13,372 nt of DNA from Rubrivivax sp. GTDB lineage: Bacteria; Pseudomonadota; Gammaproteobacteria; Burkholderiales; Burkholderiaceae_C. This document shows, piece after piece, positions 1 to 8,100 of this stretch. Numbering within the stretch: position 1 is the first letter of the stretch; every line of letters starts with the position of its first letter. A program made the translations under genes and the position numbers. Below the pieces are notes generated by a model. That model ran no database searches, was not told the origin of the DNA, and saw only the letters and a list, made by a program, of their open reading frames with translations. The stretch covers positions 1-13,372 of the forward strand of contig JAUYAJ010000176.1 in assembly GCA_030693565.1 (NCBI GenBank). Reading direction: 5' to 3'.

Positions 1-538
1 GCCAGGCGTTGCCCTTGGCTTCGACCTCGATCACCGCGATGCCATGCGCCGCCTGCGCCTTGGCCACCTTGCCGGCATGCCAGGTGGCGCGGCCGTCGGG
101 GTGCAGCAAGCCGTCGTCGACGTATTCGTGGTTCATCGCCAGCAGGCCACGGCGCGCGCCGTCGAGCGCGTAGTAGTGGATGCCGTCGTGGTGCATGCCC
201 ATTTGCAGTGCCTGCTCGCCGGCGTTGTTGCTGGCGTCGGGCTGCCAGGCCGGCATCTGGCCGGGCACGCCGACCGGTTCACCCCACGCTGCGATGACGC
301 TGGCCACATAACCCGGCGGCACGCGCAGCCCGTTCGGCGAACTGTCGGGCGTGATGCTCTTGAAGCCCAGCTTGGAGCCGGCGCTGGCGCCGGAGCTTGC
401 GCAGCCGGACAGCAAGCCGGTCAGCGCCACCGCCAGTCCGCCGCCGAGCACGATGCGCCGGGCCGGGTCTGACACTTCGTGGATGCTGGGGTTGGACGAG
501 CGATTGCTGTCCTCCATCGCGTCGAAATCCTTGGCCAT
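1..538 (-). CDS. PhoX family phosphatase, N-terminal part (cut by window edge)
   Basis: This reading frame starts at ATG 538-536 and runs off the left edge, giving about 179 residues of a protein family usually 600-700 residues long. The start has a GGGGA ribosome-binding sequence 7 bases upstream. An Arg-Arg pair (residues 27-28) precedes a hydrophobic stretch that ends in a lipobox-like LSGC (43-46), which indicates Tat export and possible lipid anchoring. Downstream are segments typical of PhoX/DUF839 proteins: VPPGY, MGMHHDGIHYY, LLAMNHEYVDDGLLHPDG and AQAAHGIAVIEV. Known PhoX enzymes are periplasmic or secreted phosphomonoesterases with a Ca/Fe cofactor; the metal ligands lie mostly outside this window, so activity is inferred. 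It is the last visible gene of the transporter operon, 13 bases after the permease stop. A second ATG at codon 8 (517) is an alternative start. No Pho box is visible directly upstream, so control probably comes from the operon promoter. Confidence 0.85.
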   Translation of the reverse strand, partial: MAKDFDAMEDSNRSSNPSIHEVSDPARRIVLGGGLAVALTGLLSGCASSGASAGSKLGFKSITPDSSPNGLRVPPGYVASVIAAWGEPVGVPGQMPAWQPDASNNAGEQALQMGMHHDGIHYYALDGARRGLLAMNHEYVDDGLLHPDGRATWHAGKVAKAQAAHGIAVIEVEAKGNAW

Positions 539-551
539 GGTGTCGTCCCCG

Positions 552-1385
552 TCAGAGTTTTTCGGTTTCGCCGGCGCGCGGCTGCCACTTCATCAGCCGC
601 TTCTCGATGCGGCCGACAGCGCCGTCAAGCGCCAGCGCGAAGGCCGTCAGCACCAGGATGCCGGCCATCACGGTGTTGATGTCGAAAGTGCCTTCGGCCT
701 GCAGGATCAGGTAGCCCACGCCCTGGCTTGAACCCAGGTATTCGCCGACCACGGCACCGACGAAGGCCAGGCCGACGCTGGTGTGCAGGCTGCTGAAGAC
801 CCAGCTGGTGGCGCTGGGCAGGTAGACATGGCGCAGCAGCTGGCGCGAGTTGGCGCCCAGCATGCGAGCATTGGCCAGCACCACCGGGCTGACTTCCTTG
901 ACGCCTTGGTAGACGTTGAAGAAGACGATGAAGAACACCAGCGTGACGCCCAGCGCCACCTTGCTGGCGATCCCGAGGCCGAACCAGATGGCGAAGATGG
1001 GCGCCAGGATGATGCGCGGCATCGAGTTCATGGCCTTGATGTAGGGCTCGAGGATGGCCGAGGCCATCGGGCTCAGCGCCAGCCACAGCCCGCAGCCCAG
1101 GCCGGCCACCGAACCGATGCCGAAGGCCAGCAGGGTCTCGATCAGCGTCACCGCCAAGTGGCGGTAGATGTCGGCATCGACGACGAACCAGGTCCAGACC
1201 CGGCCCATCACCTTCAGCGGTTCGCCGAAGAAGAAGGCTGCCTGGCGGTCGTTGTCGAACATGATCGGCGGCACCAGGCCGGGCGTGGTCAGCAGGTACC
1301 AGATGCCGAACAGTGCCGCCAGCAGCCCGAGCTGCCAGATGCGCAAATTGCGTGGATTGGGTTGGATCAACTTCCACATGCTCAT
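552..1385 (-). CDS. ABC transporter permease, NitT/TauT (SsuC/TauC-like) family
   Basis: This 277-residue inner-membrane protein is the membrane-spanning subunit of an importer of the nitrate/taurine/aliphatic-sulfonate type. Hydrophobic segments appear near residues 17-34, 78-105, 125-160, 193-215 and 235-255. The cytoplasmic EAA-type loop that docks on the ATPase lies at about 171-190 (ANARMLGA ... HVYLPSA). Length and layout are normal for the family. Its ATG (1385-1383) overlaps the ATPase stop as ATGA, which indicates translational coupling; a second ATG two codons later is possible but breaks that overlap. It belongs with the ATPase and binding protein of the same operon. The substrate cannot be deduced, and similar permeases serve sulfonates, nitrate, pyrimidine precursors and aromatic compounds. 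Confidence 0.94.
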   Translation of the reverse strand: MSMWKLIQPNPRNLRIWQLGLLAALFGIWYLLTTPGLVPPIMFDNDRQAAFFFGEPLKVMGRVWTWFVVDADIYRHLAVTLIETLLAFGIGSVAGLGCGLWLALSPMASAILEPYIKAMNSMPRIILAPIFAIWFGLGIASKVALGVTLVFFIVFFNVYQGVKEVSPVVLANARMLGANSRQLLRHVYLPSATSWVFSSLHTSVGLAFVGAVVGEYLGSSQGVGYLILQAEGTFDINTVMAGILVLTAFALALDGAVGRIEKRLMKWQPRAGETEKL

Positions 1386-2188
1386 TTCACCTTCAACTGC
1401 TGGGCATAGCCCTTGAGCACTTCTTCGCGCATCACGTCCCAGATTGCCTTGTGCAGCTCGATGAAGCGCGGCGCGGTGCGCACCTCGGCGACGTCGCGCG
1501 GGCGATCGAGGTCGATCACAAACTCGCCGATCGGGTGGCTCGCCGGGCCGGCCGAGAGCACGATGACGCGGTCGCTCATGGCGATCGCTTCGTCGAGGTC
1601 GTGGGTGATGAAGAGCACCGCCTTCCTTTTCGCCGCCCAGAGGTCGAGGACTTCGTTTTCCATCAGCTGGCGGGTCTGGATGTCGAGCGCGCTGAATGGC
1701 TCGTCCATCAGGATGATGTCGGGGTCTAGCGCCAGCGTCTGCGCCAGCGAAGTGCGCTTGCGCATGCCACCCGACAGCTGATGCGGGTAGCGGTCGCCGA
1801 AGCCGCCCAGGCCGACCCGGCGCAGCCAGTCCTCGGCCTGCGGCTGGGCGTCAGCGACGCCGCGGAACTCGAGCCCGGCCATGACGTTGCCCAGCGCGGT
1901 GCGCCAGGGCATCAGGCTCTCGGTCTGGAACATGTAGCCGGCGCGCGTATTGATGCCTTGCAGCGGCTTGCCGAACACGCTGACGCTGCCGGCGCTGGGT
2001 GCGAGCAGCCCGGCACCGACGTTGAGCAGCGTGCTCTTGCCGCAGCCGGTGGGGCCGACGACGCTGACGAATTCGCCTTCGGCCACCGTGAGCGACACGT
2101 CGCGCACGGCGGTGTAGCGCTGGCCGGGTTCGTCCTTGCTGACGAAGGTGCAGTCGACACCGACGAGTTCGAGTGCCGGCGGTTTCAT
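1382..2188 (-). CDS. ABC transporter ATP-binding protein, NitT/TauT family
   Basis: This 268-residue cytoplasmic ATPase energises the importer. All nucleotide-binding elements are present: Walker A GPTGCGKST (45-53), Q-loop Gln88, signature LSGGM (138-142), Walker B IILMDEP (158-164), D-loop SALD, and the H-loop histidine in FITHD (His196). The signature continues RKRT where MRQRV is more usual, a mild variation. The frame stays open upstream to 2254, but ATG 2188-2186 was chosen because it gives a normal N-terminus and forms an ATGA overlap with the stop of the preceding hydroxylase gene. The same kind of overlap joins it to the downstream permease, so the three products are probably made in step. 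Family assignment is firm; the substrate is unknown. Confidence 0.95.
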   Translation of the reverse strand: MKPPALELVGVDCTFVSKDEPGQRYTAVRDVSLTVAEGEFVSVVGPTGCGKSTLLNVGAGLLAPSAGSVSVFGKPLQGINTRAGYMFQTESLMPWRTALGNVMAGLEFRGVADAQPQAEDWLRRVGLGGFGDRYPHQLSGGMRKRTSLAQTLALDPDIILMDEPFSALDIQTRQLMENEVLDLWAAKRKAVLFITHDLDEAIAMSDRVIVLSAGPASHPIGEFVIDLDRPRDVAEVRTAPRFIELHKAIWDVMREEVLKGYAQQLKVK

Positions 2189-3285
2189 CGCGCGGTCACC
2201 GGGTGGCGTTCCAGCGGGCTGGCCACGGGCTGCATCAGGCGGCCGATCAGCCACAGCAGCGCGACGATGGCGGCTGCGGCAAGGAGTTGGTGCGTCGTGG
2301 CCATCAAGTGGGCATTCCAGAGAAACAAGGTGGTGGCGCCGAGCACGGCGCCGAACAAGCCCGCCGCGGCCCCGTAGGCGGCGGGGCTGGGGTGGGGGTC
2401 GAAGCGGCTCAGCGTCGCGAGCTCGCAGGCCGGCCGCGGCCAGCGCGCGGCCACATCGGCCGGCCGCCAGCCCGGCGGCTTGAACCAGACGCGCAGCTTG
2501 TCGTCCCAGGCGCCAGCGCGCCAGCTGTCGAGCACGAGGTCGCGGTAGACCTGCAGGTTGGCCCAGACCGGGTTCCAGCTGCGCAGCGGCGCGCGCGTGC
2601 CGTAGACGCAGGGCTCGGTGTCGTCTTCCTCGGCGAAGCTGCCAAACCTCCGGGCCCAGACGATCAGGATGCCGCCGTAGTTCTTGTCCACGTAGCGGTC
2701 GTTGACGGCGTGGTGGACGCGGTGGTTGCTCGGGCTGCAGAACCAGCGGTCGAACCAGCCGAGCTTGCCGATCTGCTGCGTGTGCACCCAGTACTGGTAG
2801 AGCAGGTCGATCAGCGCGACGCTGGCGAACACCAGCGGCGGCACGCCGATGAGCGCCAGCGGCAGGTAGAACAGCCAGGCCACGAGCACGCCGCTGCTGG
2901 TCTGGCGCAAGGCGGTGCTGAGGTTGTAATCCTCGCTCTGGTGGTGCACCACATGGGCAGCCCAGAGCAGGGCGACGCGGTGGCCGCCGCGGTGGTACCA
3001 GTAGTACAGGAAGTCGTAGCCGAGCAGCGCAAACAGCCAGACCCAGAGCGAATCGGCCGGCAGCTCGGTGAGCGAGAACTGGCTGTAGGCCAGGCTGTAG
3101 AGCCCGACCGCCAGCACCTTGCTGAGCACGCCGCTGACCTGGCTCATCACCCCCAGGCCGATGCTCGACAAGGCGTCGTGCAGCCGGTAGGTGTTGCGCC
3201 CGCGGGCGCGGCCGACGGCGAACTCCAGCGCGATCAGCAGCAGGAAGACCGGCGTCGCCAGCACGATGATCTGCGGGCCGGTCAT
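2185..3285 (-). CDS. Sterol desaturase/fatty acid hydroxylase superfamily protein, alkylglycerol monooxygenase-like
   Basis: This 366-residue integral-membrane protein carries the histidine clusters of non-heme di-iron membrane hydroxylases: HRGGH (98-102), HVVHH (111-115), His168 and HRVHH (188-192). The surrounding sequence, WAAHVVHHQSEDYNLSTALRQ-like at 108-128 and VDKNYGGILIVW at 199 onward, is characteristic of the TMEM195/alkylglycerol monooxygenase branch rather than classical sterol desaturases. Family members use O2 to hydroxylate lipids; animal AGMO cleaves ether lipids with tetrahydrobiopterin, but cofactor and substrate here are unknown. Hydrophobic segments occur near 5-22, 45-70, 80-97, 133-165 and in the C-terminal region. 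The frame extends upstream to 3606, but that part overlaps the binding-protein gene and is not protein-like, so ATG 3285 was chosen; its ribosome-binding site is weak. It sits between the binding-protein and ATPase genes and overlaps the latter by ATGA. Confidence 0.9.
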   Translation of the reverse strand: MTGPQIIVLATPVFLLLIALEFAVGRARGRNTYRLHDALSSIGLGVMSQVSGVLSKVLAVGLYSLAYSQFSLTELPADSLWVWLFALLGYDFLYYWYHRGGHRVALLWAAHVVHHQSEDYNLSTALRQTSSGVLVAWLFYLPLALIGVPPLVFASVALIDLLYQYWVHTQQIGKLGWFDRWFCSPSNHRVHHAVNDRYVDKNYGGILIVWARRFGSFAEEDDTEPCVYGTRAPLRSWNPVWANLQVYRDLVLDSWRAGAWDDKLRVWFKPPGWRPADVAARWPRPACELATLSRFDPHPSPAAYGAAAGLFGAVLGATTLFLWNAHLMATTHQLLAAAAIVALLWLIGRLMQPVASPLERHPVTAR

Positions 3286-3338
3286 CGGCCCGCCCCGGCA
3301 GGCGCGCCCGCAGGCACCAGGGCGGGTTTCAAGGCCGG

Positions 3339-4364
3339 TCAGCCTTTCGGGTACTTGGCGTTGGCCTTCTTCACGAAGTCGTTCGTGAAGACCGCGCTCA
3401 AGTCGAGCTTGGCCTTGGCGATTTCGGCGTCGATGCTGGCCAGCGCGCGAAAGGCCGTCTCCGGGCCTTTGTCGGGGAACATGCCGTCGGGCGACAGCGC
3501 ACCCTTGGCGGCCAGGAAGGCGTCGATGTAGACCGCGCGGTCGCCGAGCAGAAAGGCCTCGGGCACGGCAGTGATGATCTCGCCAGGGCCAGCGGTCTGG
3601 ATCCACTTGTTGGCGCGCACGATCGCGTTGGCCAGTGCCTGCGCGGTGTTCGGGTTCTTGTCGAGGAAGGGCTGAGGTGCGTAGAAGCAGCCGGCGGGCA
3701 TCGGGCCGCCGAACACCTTCTCCGCCTCGGCGACGATGCGTGTGTCCGTGACTACCTTGAGGTCGCCCGAGCGCTGCAGCAGCGTGATCACCGGGTCGAG
3801 GTTGCTGATGGCGTCGATCTGGCCGGTGCGCATGGCCGCCACCGCGCCTTGCGAGGCGCCGACGCCGATGATCGAGACGTCGCTGGGTTTGAGCCCGGCC
3901 TTGGCGAGAATGAAGTTGACCATCACGTTGGTCGACGAGCCCGGCGCGGTGACGCCGATCTTCTTGCCCTTCAGGTCGGCCACGGTCTTGTAGTTGGGCA
4001 TCGTCTTCGGATTGACGCCGAGCACGATCTGCGGTGCCCGCCCTTGCAGCACGAAGGCGCGCATCGGCTGGCCCTTGAACTGCATGTTGACGGTGTGCTC
4101 GAAAGCGCCCGAGACGACGTCGGCGCTGCCGCCCACCACCGCTTGCAGCGCGCGCGCGCCGCCGGCGAAGTCGACGATGGTGACGTCCAGACCCTCGGCC
4201 TTGAAGTAACCGCGCTGCTCGGCAATGGTCAGCGGCAGGTAGTACAGCAAGTTCTTGCCACCGACGGCGATGGTGGTCTTGGGCTTCTCCAGCGTCTGGG
4301 CGCGCAGCACGGCGGGGGCCACGAGCATGGCGCCGCTGGCGGCAATGAGGGTGCGTCTTTGCAT
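3339..4364 (-). CDS. ABC transporter substrate-binding protein, NitT/TauT (NMT1/SsuA-like) family
   Basis: This 341-residue periplasmic binding protein delivers ligand to the permease and ATPase encoded downstream. A signal peptide (residues 1-22, MQRRTLIAAS ... VLRA, likely cut before Gln23) is obvious, and the Arg-Arg at 3-4 makes Tat export possible. The mature part has the SsuA/TauA/NMT1 pattern: a YYLPLTIAEQRGYFKAEGLDV segment, FAGGARALQAVVGGSADVVSG, and DLKGKKIGVTAPGSSTN in the hinge and ligand area. The ATG has a good GGAGAG ribosome-binding site (4370-4375) with 5-base spacing. It is the first gene of the minus-strand operon, 61 bases from the divergent SDR gene. The hydroxylase follows after 53 bases. 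Ligand-contact residues cannot be translated into a substrate by eye. Confidence 0.93.
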   Translation of the reverse strand: MQRRTLIAASGAMLVAPAVLRAQTLEKPKTTIAVGGKNLLYYLPLTIAEQRGYFKAEGLDVTIVDFAGGARALQAVVGGSADVVSGAFEHTVNMQFKGQPMRAFVLQGRAPQIVLGVNPKTMPNYKTVADLKGKKIGVTAPGSSTNVMVNFILAKAGLKPSDVSIIGVGASQGAVAAMRTGQIDAISNLDPVITLLQRSGDLKVVTDTRIVAEAEKVFGGPMPAGCFYAPQPFLDKNPNTAQALANAIVRANKWIQTAGPGEIITAVPEAFLLGDRAVYIDAFLAAKGALSPDGMFPDKGPETAFRALASIDAEIAKAKLDLSAVFTNDFVKKANAKYPKG

Positions 4365-4425
4365 GGAAACTCTCCGGTTGCTGGCGCAGACTCTAGCCGA
4401 CGCCGCGCGGGCTTAATATCCGGAC

Positions 4426-5172
4426 ATGAACCGAGTCCTGCTCGTCACCGGAGGCAGCCGCGGCATCGGCGCTGCCAGTGCGCGGCTGGCTGCGCAGCGC
4501 GGCTGGGACGTTGCCGTCAACTACACGCGCGACGAAGCGGCTGCGGCCGCCGTGGCCGACGCCGTGCGCGCGGCCGGCCGGCGTGCCTTGGCGGTGCGCG
4601 CCGACGTTGCCGACGAAGCCCAGGTGCTGGCGATGTTCGCTGCCATCGATCGCGAACTCGGGCCGCTGGCCGGGCTGGTGAACAACGCCGGTGTCGTCGA
4701 CCGGGCGTCGCGGGTCGACGACATGAGCGCAGCGCGGCTGCAGCGCATGTTCGCCGTCAACGTGCTGGGTTCGATGTTGTGCGCCCGCGAAGCGCTGCGC
4801 CGCATGAGCACCCGCCATGGCGGCGCCGGCGGCGCCATCGTCAACCTGTCGTCGGTGGCGGCGCGGCTGGGCGCGCCCGGCCAGTATGTGGACTACGCGG
4901 CGGCCAAGGGCGCGATCGACACCTTCACGCTCGGGCTGGCGCGCGAGGTGGCCACCGAAGGCGTGCGCGTCAACGCGGTGCGCCCCGGCATCATCGAAAC
5001 CGAGATCCACGCCAGTGGCGGCGAGCCCGACCGCGCCGCACGCATGGCGCCGCAGGTGCCGATGCAGCGCGCCGGCAGCGCCGACGAAGTGGCGCAAGCC
5101 ATCGTCTGGCTGCTTTCGGACGAAGCCAGCTACACCACCGGCACGGTGCTCGACGTCAGCGGCGGGCGCTGA
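4426..5172 (+). CDS. SDR family NAD(P)-dependent oxidoreductase, YgfF-like
   Basis: This 248-residue soluble enzyme is a classical short-chain dehydrogenase/reductase. It shows the cofactor glycine motif TGGSRGIG (8-15), NNAG (86-89), an active-site Ser at 142/143, YAAAK (Tyr157, Lys161) and the C-terminal VRPGIIETEIHASGGEP and ASYTTGTVLDVSGG segments. The HASGGEP stretch and the overall pattern closely resemble E. coli YgfF, a glucose-1-dehydrogenase-like protein of unsettled substrate. Asn32 at the end of the second beta strand and the lack of an acidic residue there lean toward NADP(H), which is an inference. No clear Shine-Dalgarno sequence precedes the ATG; a TAATAT at 4414-4419 suggests a possibly leaderless transcript. 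It diverges from the transporter operon and ends 15 bases before the stop of the giant CHAT gene on the other strand. Confidence 0.93.
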   Translation: MNRVLLVTGGSRGIGAASARLAAQRGWDVAVNYTRDEAAAAAVADAVRAAGRRALAVRADVADEAQVLAMFAAIDRELGPLAGLVNNAGVVDRASRVDDMSAARLQRMFAVNVLGSMLCAREALRRMSTRHGGAGGAIVNLSSVAARLGAPGQYVDYAAAKGAIDTFTLGLAREVATEGVRVNAVRPGIIETEIHASGGEPDRAARMAPQVPMQRAGSADEVAQAIVWLLSDEASYTTGTVLDVSGGR

Positions 5173-5191
5173 GCGCGCGTCGCACGCTCAG
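5169..5191. terminator. Possible shared hairpin at convergent gene ends
   Basis: CTGAGCG (5169-5175) and CGCTCAG (5185-5191) form a perfect 7-bp inverted repeat with a 9-base loop, and the two opposing stop codons lie inside the two arms. It could serve as a bidirectional terminator for the SDR gene and the giant CHAT gene. There is no proper T-run on either side (only TTT at 5197-5199), so intrinsic termination is uncertain. Confidence 0.35.
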
Positions 5192-8100
5192 GGCGCTTTC
5201 TTCGCGCTGCGGGATTTGGCAGCCGGCCGGCGTTTGCGTGCGGACGGCGCGGCGCTGAGCATTCGGGCGGGCCCGGCTTCGAGTGGTTCGGGCCGGTCCG
5301 GGCGCGGCGCGCGCTGCGGCTGGATGCGCTGCACCAGTTGCAGCAGGCGGTCGGCGGTGCGCTTGAGCGCCTCGTCGGCTTGCAGCACATGGCGCGCGTC
5401 ACAAAAGCGCGACAAGGTTTCGAGCTGCTTGACCACCTGGTAGACCAGCGCCGGTTTCACCGACACGCCGTCGAAGGTGTCCTTGTAGGCAGCGGCCAGC
5501 GCTTCGTAGGCTTGGTTGCCTTCGTCGCCGGCCAGGCCCAGACCGCCGTCGAGCAGGCGTTCGACGAGCAGCGCGTCACTGGGCAGCAGGGCGTCCCAGT
5601 CGGCAACCGGGTGGGCGGCCCGCTCGATGGCGATTTGCCGGCACTGCTGGGCCAGGTAGATCGCTTCGTCGCGGGTCGTGAGTCCGCTCCAGTCCGTGAG
5701 CGCATCGAGACTGAGCCGGTTCAGCGCCAGGTAGACACTGAAGCGCGGGCCGCCGGGGTGGCCCTCGGCCTGGCGGTAGGCGAGCACGCTGTTTTCCAGC
5801 GCGGCGGCCATCTTGCGGCCGGCTTCCCGCTGCGCCGCGGGGTCGGCGCCAGCCTTGACCAATTGGCGGGCGTGCAGGCTGGCCTTGCGCTTCCAGGCGC
5901 TGCCGCGCAGCGCGCTGCGTTCGACGCTGACGGCGACGCTGCCTTCGGGGGCCATCGAGGGGTCCTGCAGCGCGACCAGGAGGTCGAGCGCATCGAGGCG
6001 CTGCAAAGCCAGGTCGATCGAGCGCTCGCCCTCGGCCACGGCCTGTGCGATGTCGTCCTCGAGCCCGTACTCGGCACGCCAGTCGCCCAGGTGGGCTTCG
6101 ATCATCGCCAACTGTTCAAGCTTGCGCAGCGGCACCGAGCCGGCGGTGCTTTCCGCCTGCACGGCCAGCAGGTAGGCCTGGTAGGAGCGTTCCAGGTGGC
6201 CGAGCTGGAGCAGGTAGTCGCCGAGTGCGGTCTGCAGTTCGGGCCGCCGAAGCCAGCCCGGCGGGCAGCGTATGCCGATCAGGCGGTCGGCTTGCTCGAC
6301 CCGGCTCAGCACTTCGGGCCAGCTCAGCTGCTCGCCGCGACGCAGCAAGTCGGTGCTGCACCGTGCCAGCTCGGCCACCACTTCGTCGATCGAGACAAAA
6401 GGCACGGGCTTGTCGGCGCGCGGGTTCGGTTCGGCGCGCGGGTCGGCCATCCAGCCCGGGTCACCATAAGCCTGGAACGCACCCCAGGTGATGTCCTGCC
6501 CCTGGCCGGCGTCCCAGGCCGCCTCGCGCGCTGCGTGCACGGCCAGCCCGAAGGGCTGCTGGCCGAACAAGGCTTCGCGATAGAAGGTCTCGCCGAAGAT
6601 GCGTGCGATCTCGTCGTTGACGGCCCAGCCCGCCACCAAGACGCAGCGCACGCCGATCTCGATCAACTCGCGCGCGACGCTGGCGGCCAGCTTGTTGCCT
6701 TGGCTGTCGGTATCGACCTTGGCCAGGTGGCAGCAGTTCAGGAAAACGAGCTCGGGCACCATCTCCATCGCGGCAATCTCGGCCGCGGTGATGAGCAGGC
6801 CATCGGAGAGCACGACGCCGCTGCGCCAGCTGCCGTCGACATGGCGCTGGTTGAAGACGCCGTGCGCCGACACGTGCAGCAGTCGCCACGGCTTGCGGTA
6901 CAGCGCCGACAGCACGTCGGTCGCCGTCTGGTCGGGCGAGATGATGCGGGTCACGTCGTAGCCCAGGTTGGCCAGCACGCCGGCCACCGCCTGGGCTTCG
7001 GCCTCGGCGCCGCCCAGGTTGGGCGGCAGCGGGCAAGGCGCACCCTTGGCGTCCAGGAAGGCCTTGTCGAAGCCTTCGAACGACGGGTTGCCGATCACCA
7101 GCGCGCTGCGCGCCGAACTCTGGCGCACCTGGCGGCGGAAGCTCGTCGAAGCGAACTGGCGCACGACGGGCGCGTTCACCGCGAGCGGCAGGATGGCGGC
7201 GTCGGTGGCGCCATCGCGGAGTGCCGTGCCGTCGTCGGCGAGCATCAACTCCCAGGGCAGGTTGGCGGTGTGGCTGTCGACCACCAGGACGACGCGGTCG
7301 AGCTGCCGCGCCGCGTCCTTGAAGTCGTGCGGCACCATCAACTGGAACAGCATGCGGCCGAAGTCGGCGCGCCACAGCGGGCTGCCGATCTGCTGGCGCA
7401 CGATCTTTTCGATCAGGCCCGGCTGGCGCTGCTGGATCACCGATTCGGCTCGCGCGCGCTGGCCGACGTAGAGAAAACGCAGCCGCTCGCCGACCACCAT
7501 CCGCGCTTTGCCGGTGTCGGCCAGGCCGGCCGGCGCCGCGGGCGGCTTGAGCATGCCCGAGATGTCTTCTTCGCTGCAGTCGGCATCGGTGATCATCAGC
7601 CGCGGCCAGTAGCTCTGACGCTGGCCGTCGTAGAGGCGCCGGCGCAGGCTGTGGTGCTGCTCGAGTTCGGGCTTGCAGACCAGCAAGGTGCCTTGCCGGG
7701 CGGCCAGCGGCGCGAGCTTGGCGCCGACTTCACCCAGCGCGTAGGCGGCGCTGATCGCGGTGTCGAGATAGAGCTCGATGATCTCGAGCCGCGCGATGCG
7801 CACGCTGCCGCGCGTGATCTCGCTGTACTTGGTGTTGGCGTCCATGACGCCGCGCACCAGGGCTTCGACCGACGCGGCCACCGTCAGGTTGGCCGCCGAG
7901 TTGTAGCCCACCAGCAGCGCCGCGAGCGGCAACTCGCGGTGTTCGGTGCCGAGCACGTCGGACACCTGCAGCAGGTAGCGCAGCGCGCCGGTGCGTACGG
8001 CGTCGGTCAGCTGCAGCGGACTGAGCGCGCCGTCGTACTTGCCCAGCCCGGTGACGATGGCGCCGCTGAGCTGGAGCCGGCTGCGCCGCGCTTCGCTCAG

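Noticed and set aside
2189..2254. N-terminal extension of the ABC ATPase
   Set aside because: ATG 2188 forms an ATGA overlap with the upstream gene and gives the normal family N-terminus; the extra 22 residues are not ATPase-like.
2173..3531. A 452-codon open frame on the plus strand across the hydroxylase gene
   Set aside because: Shadow of the real minus-strand gene, whose histidine clusters are unmistakable.
3286..3606. N-terminal extension of the hydroxylase to an upstream start
   Set aside because: It overlaps the binding-protein gene in another frame and reads as an Arg-rich sequence unlike any membrane protein; ATG 3285 begins directly with a hydrophobic helix.
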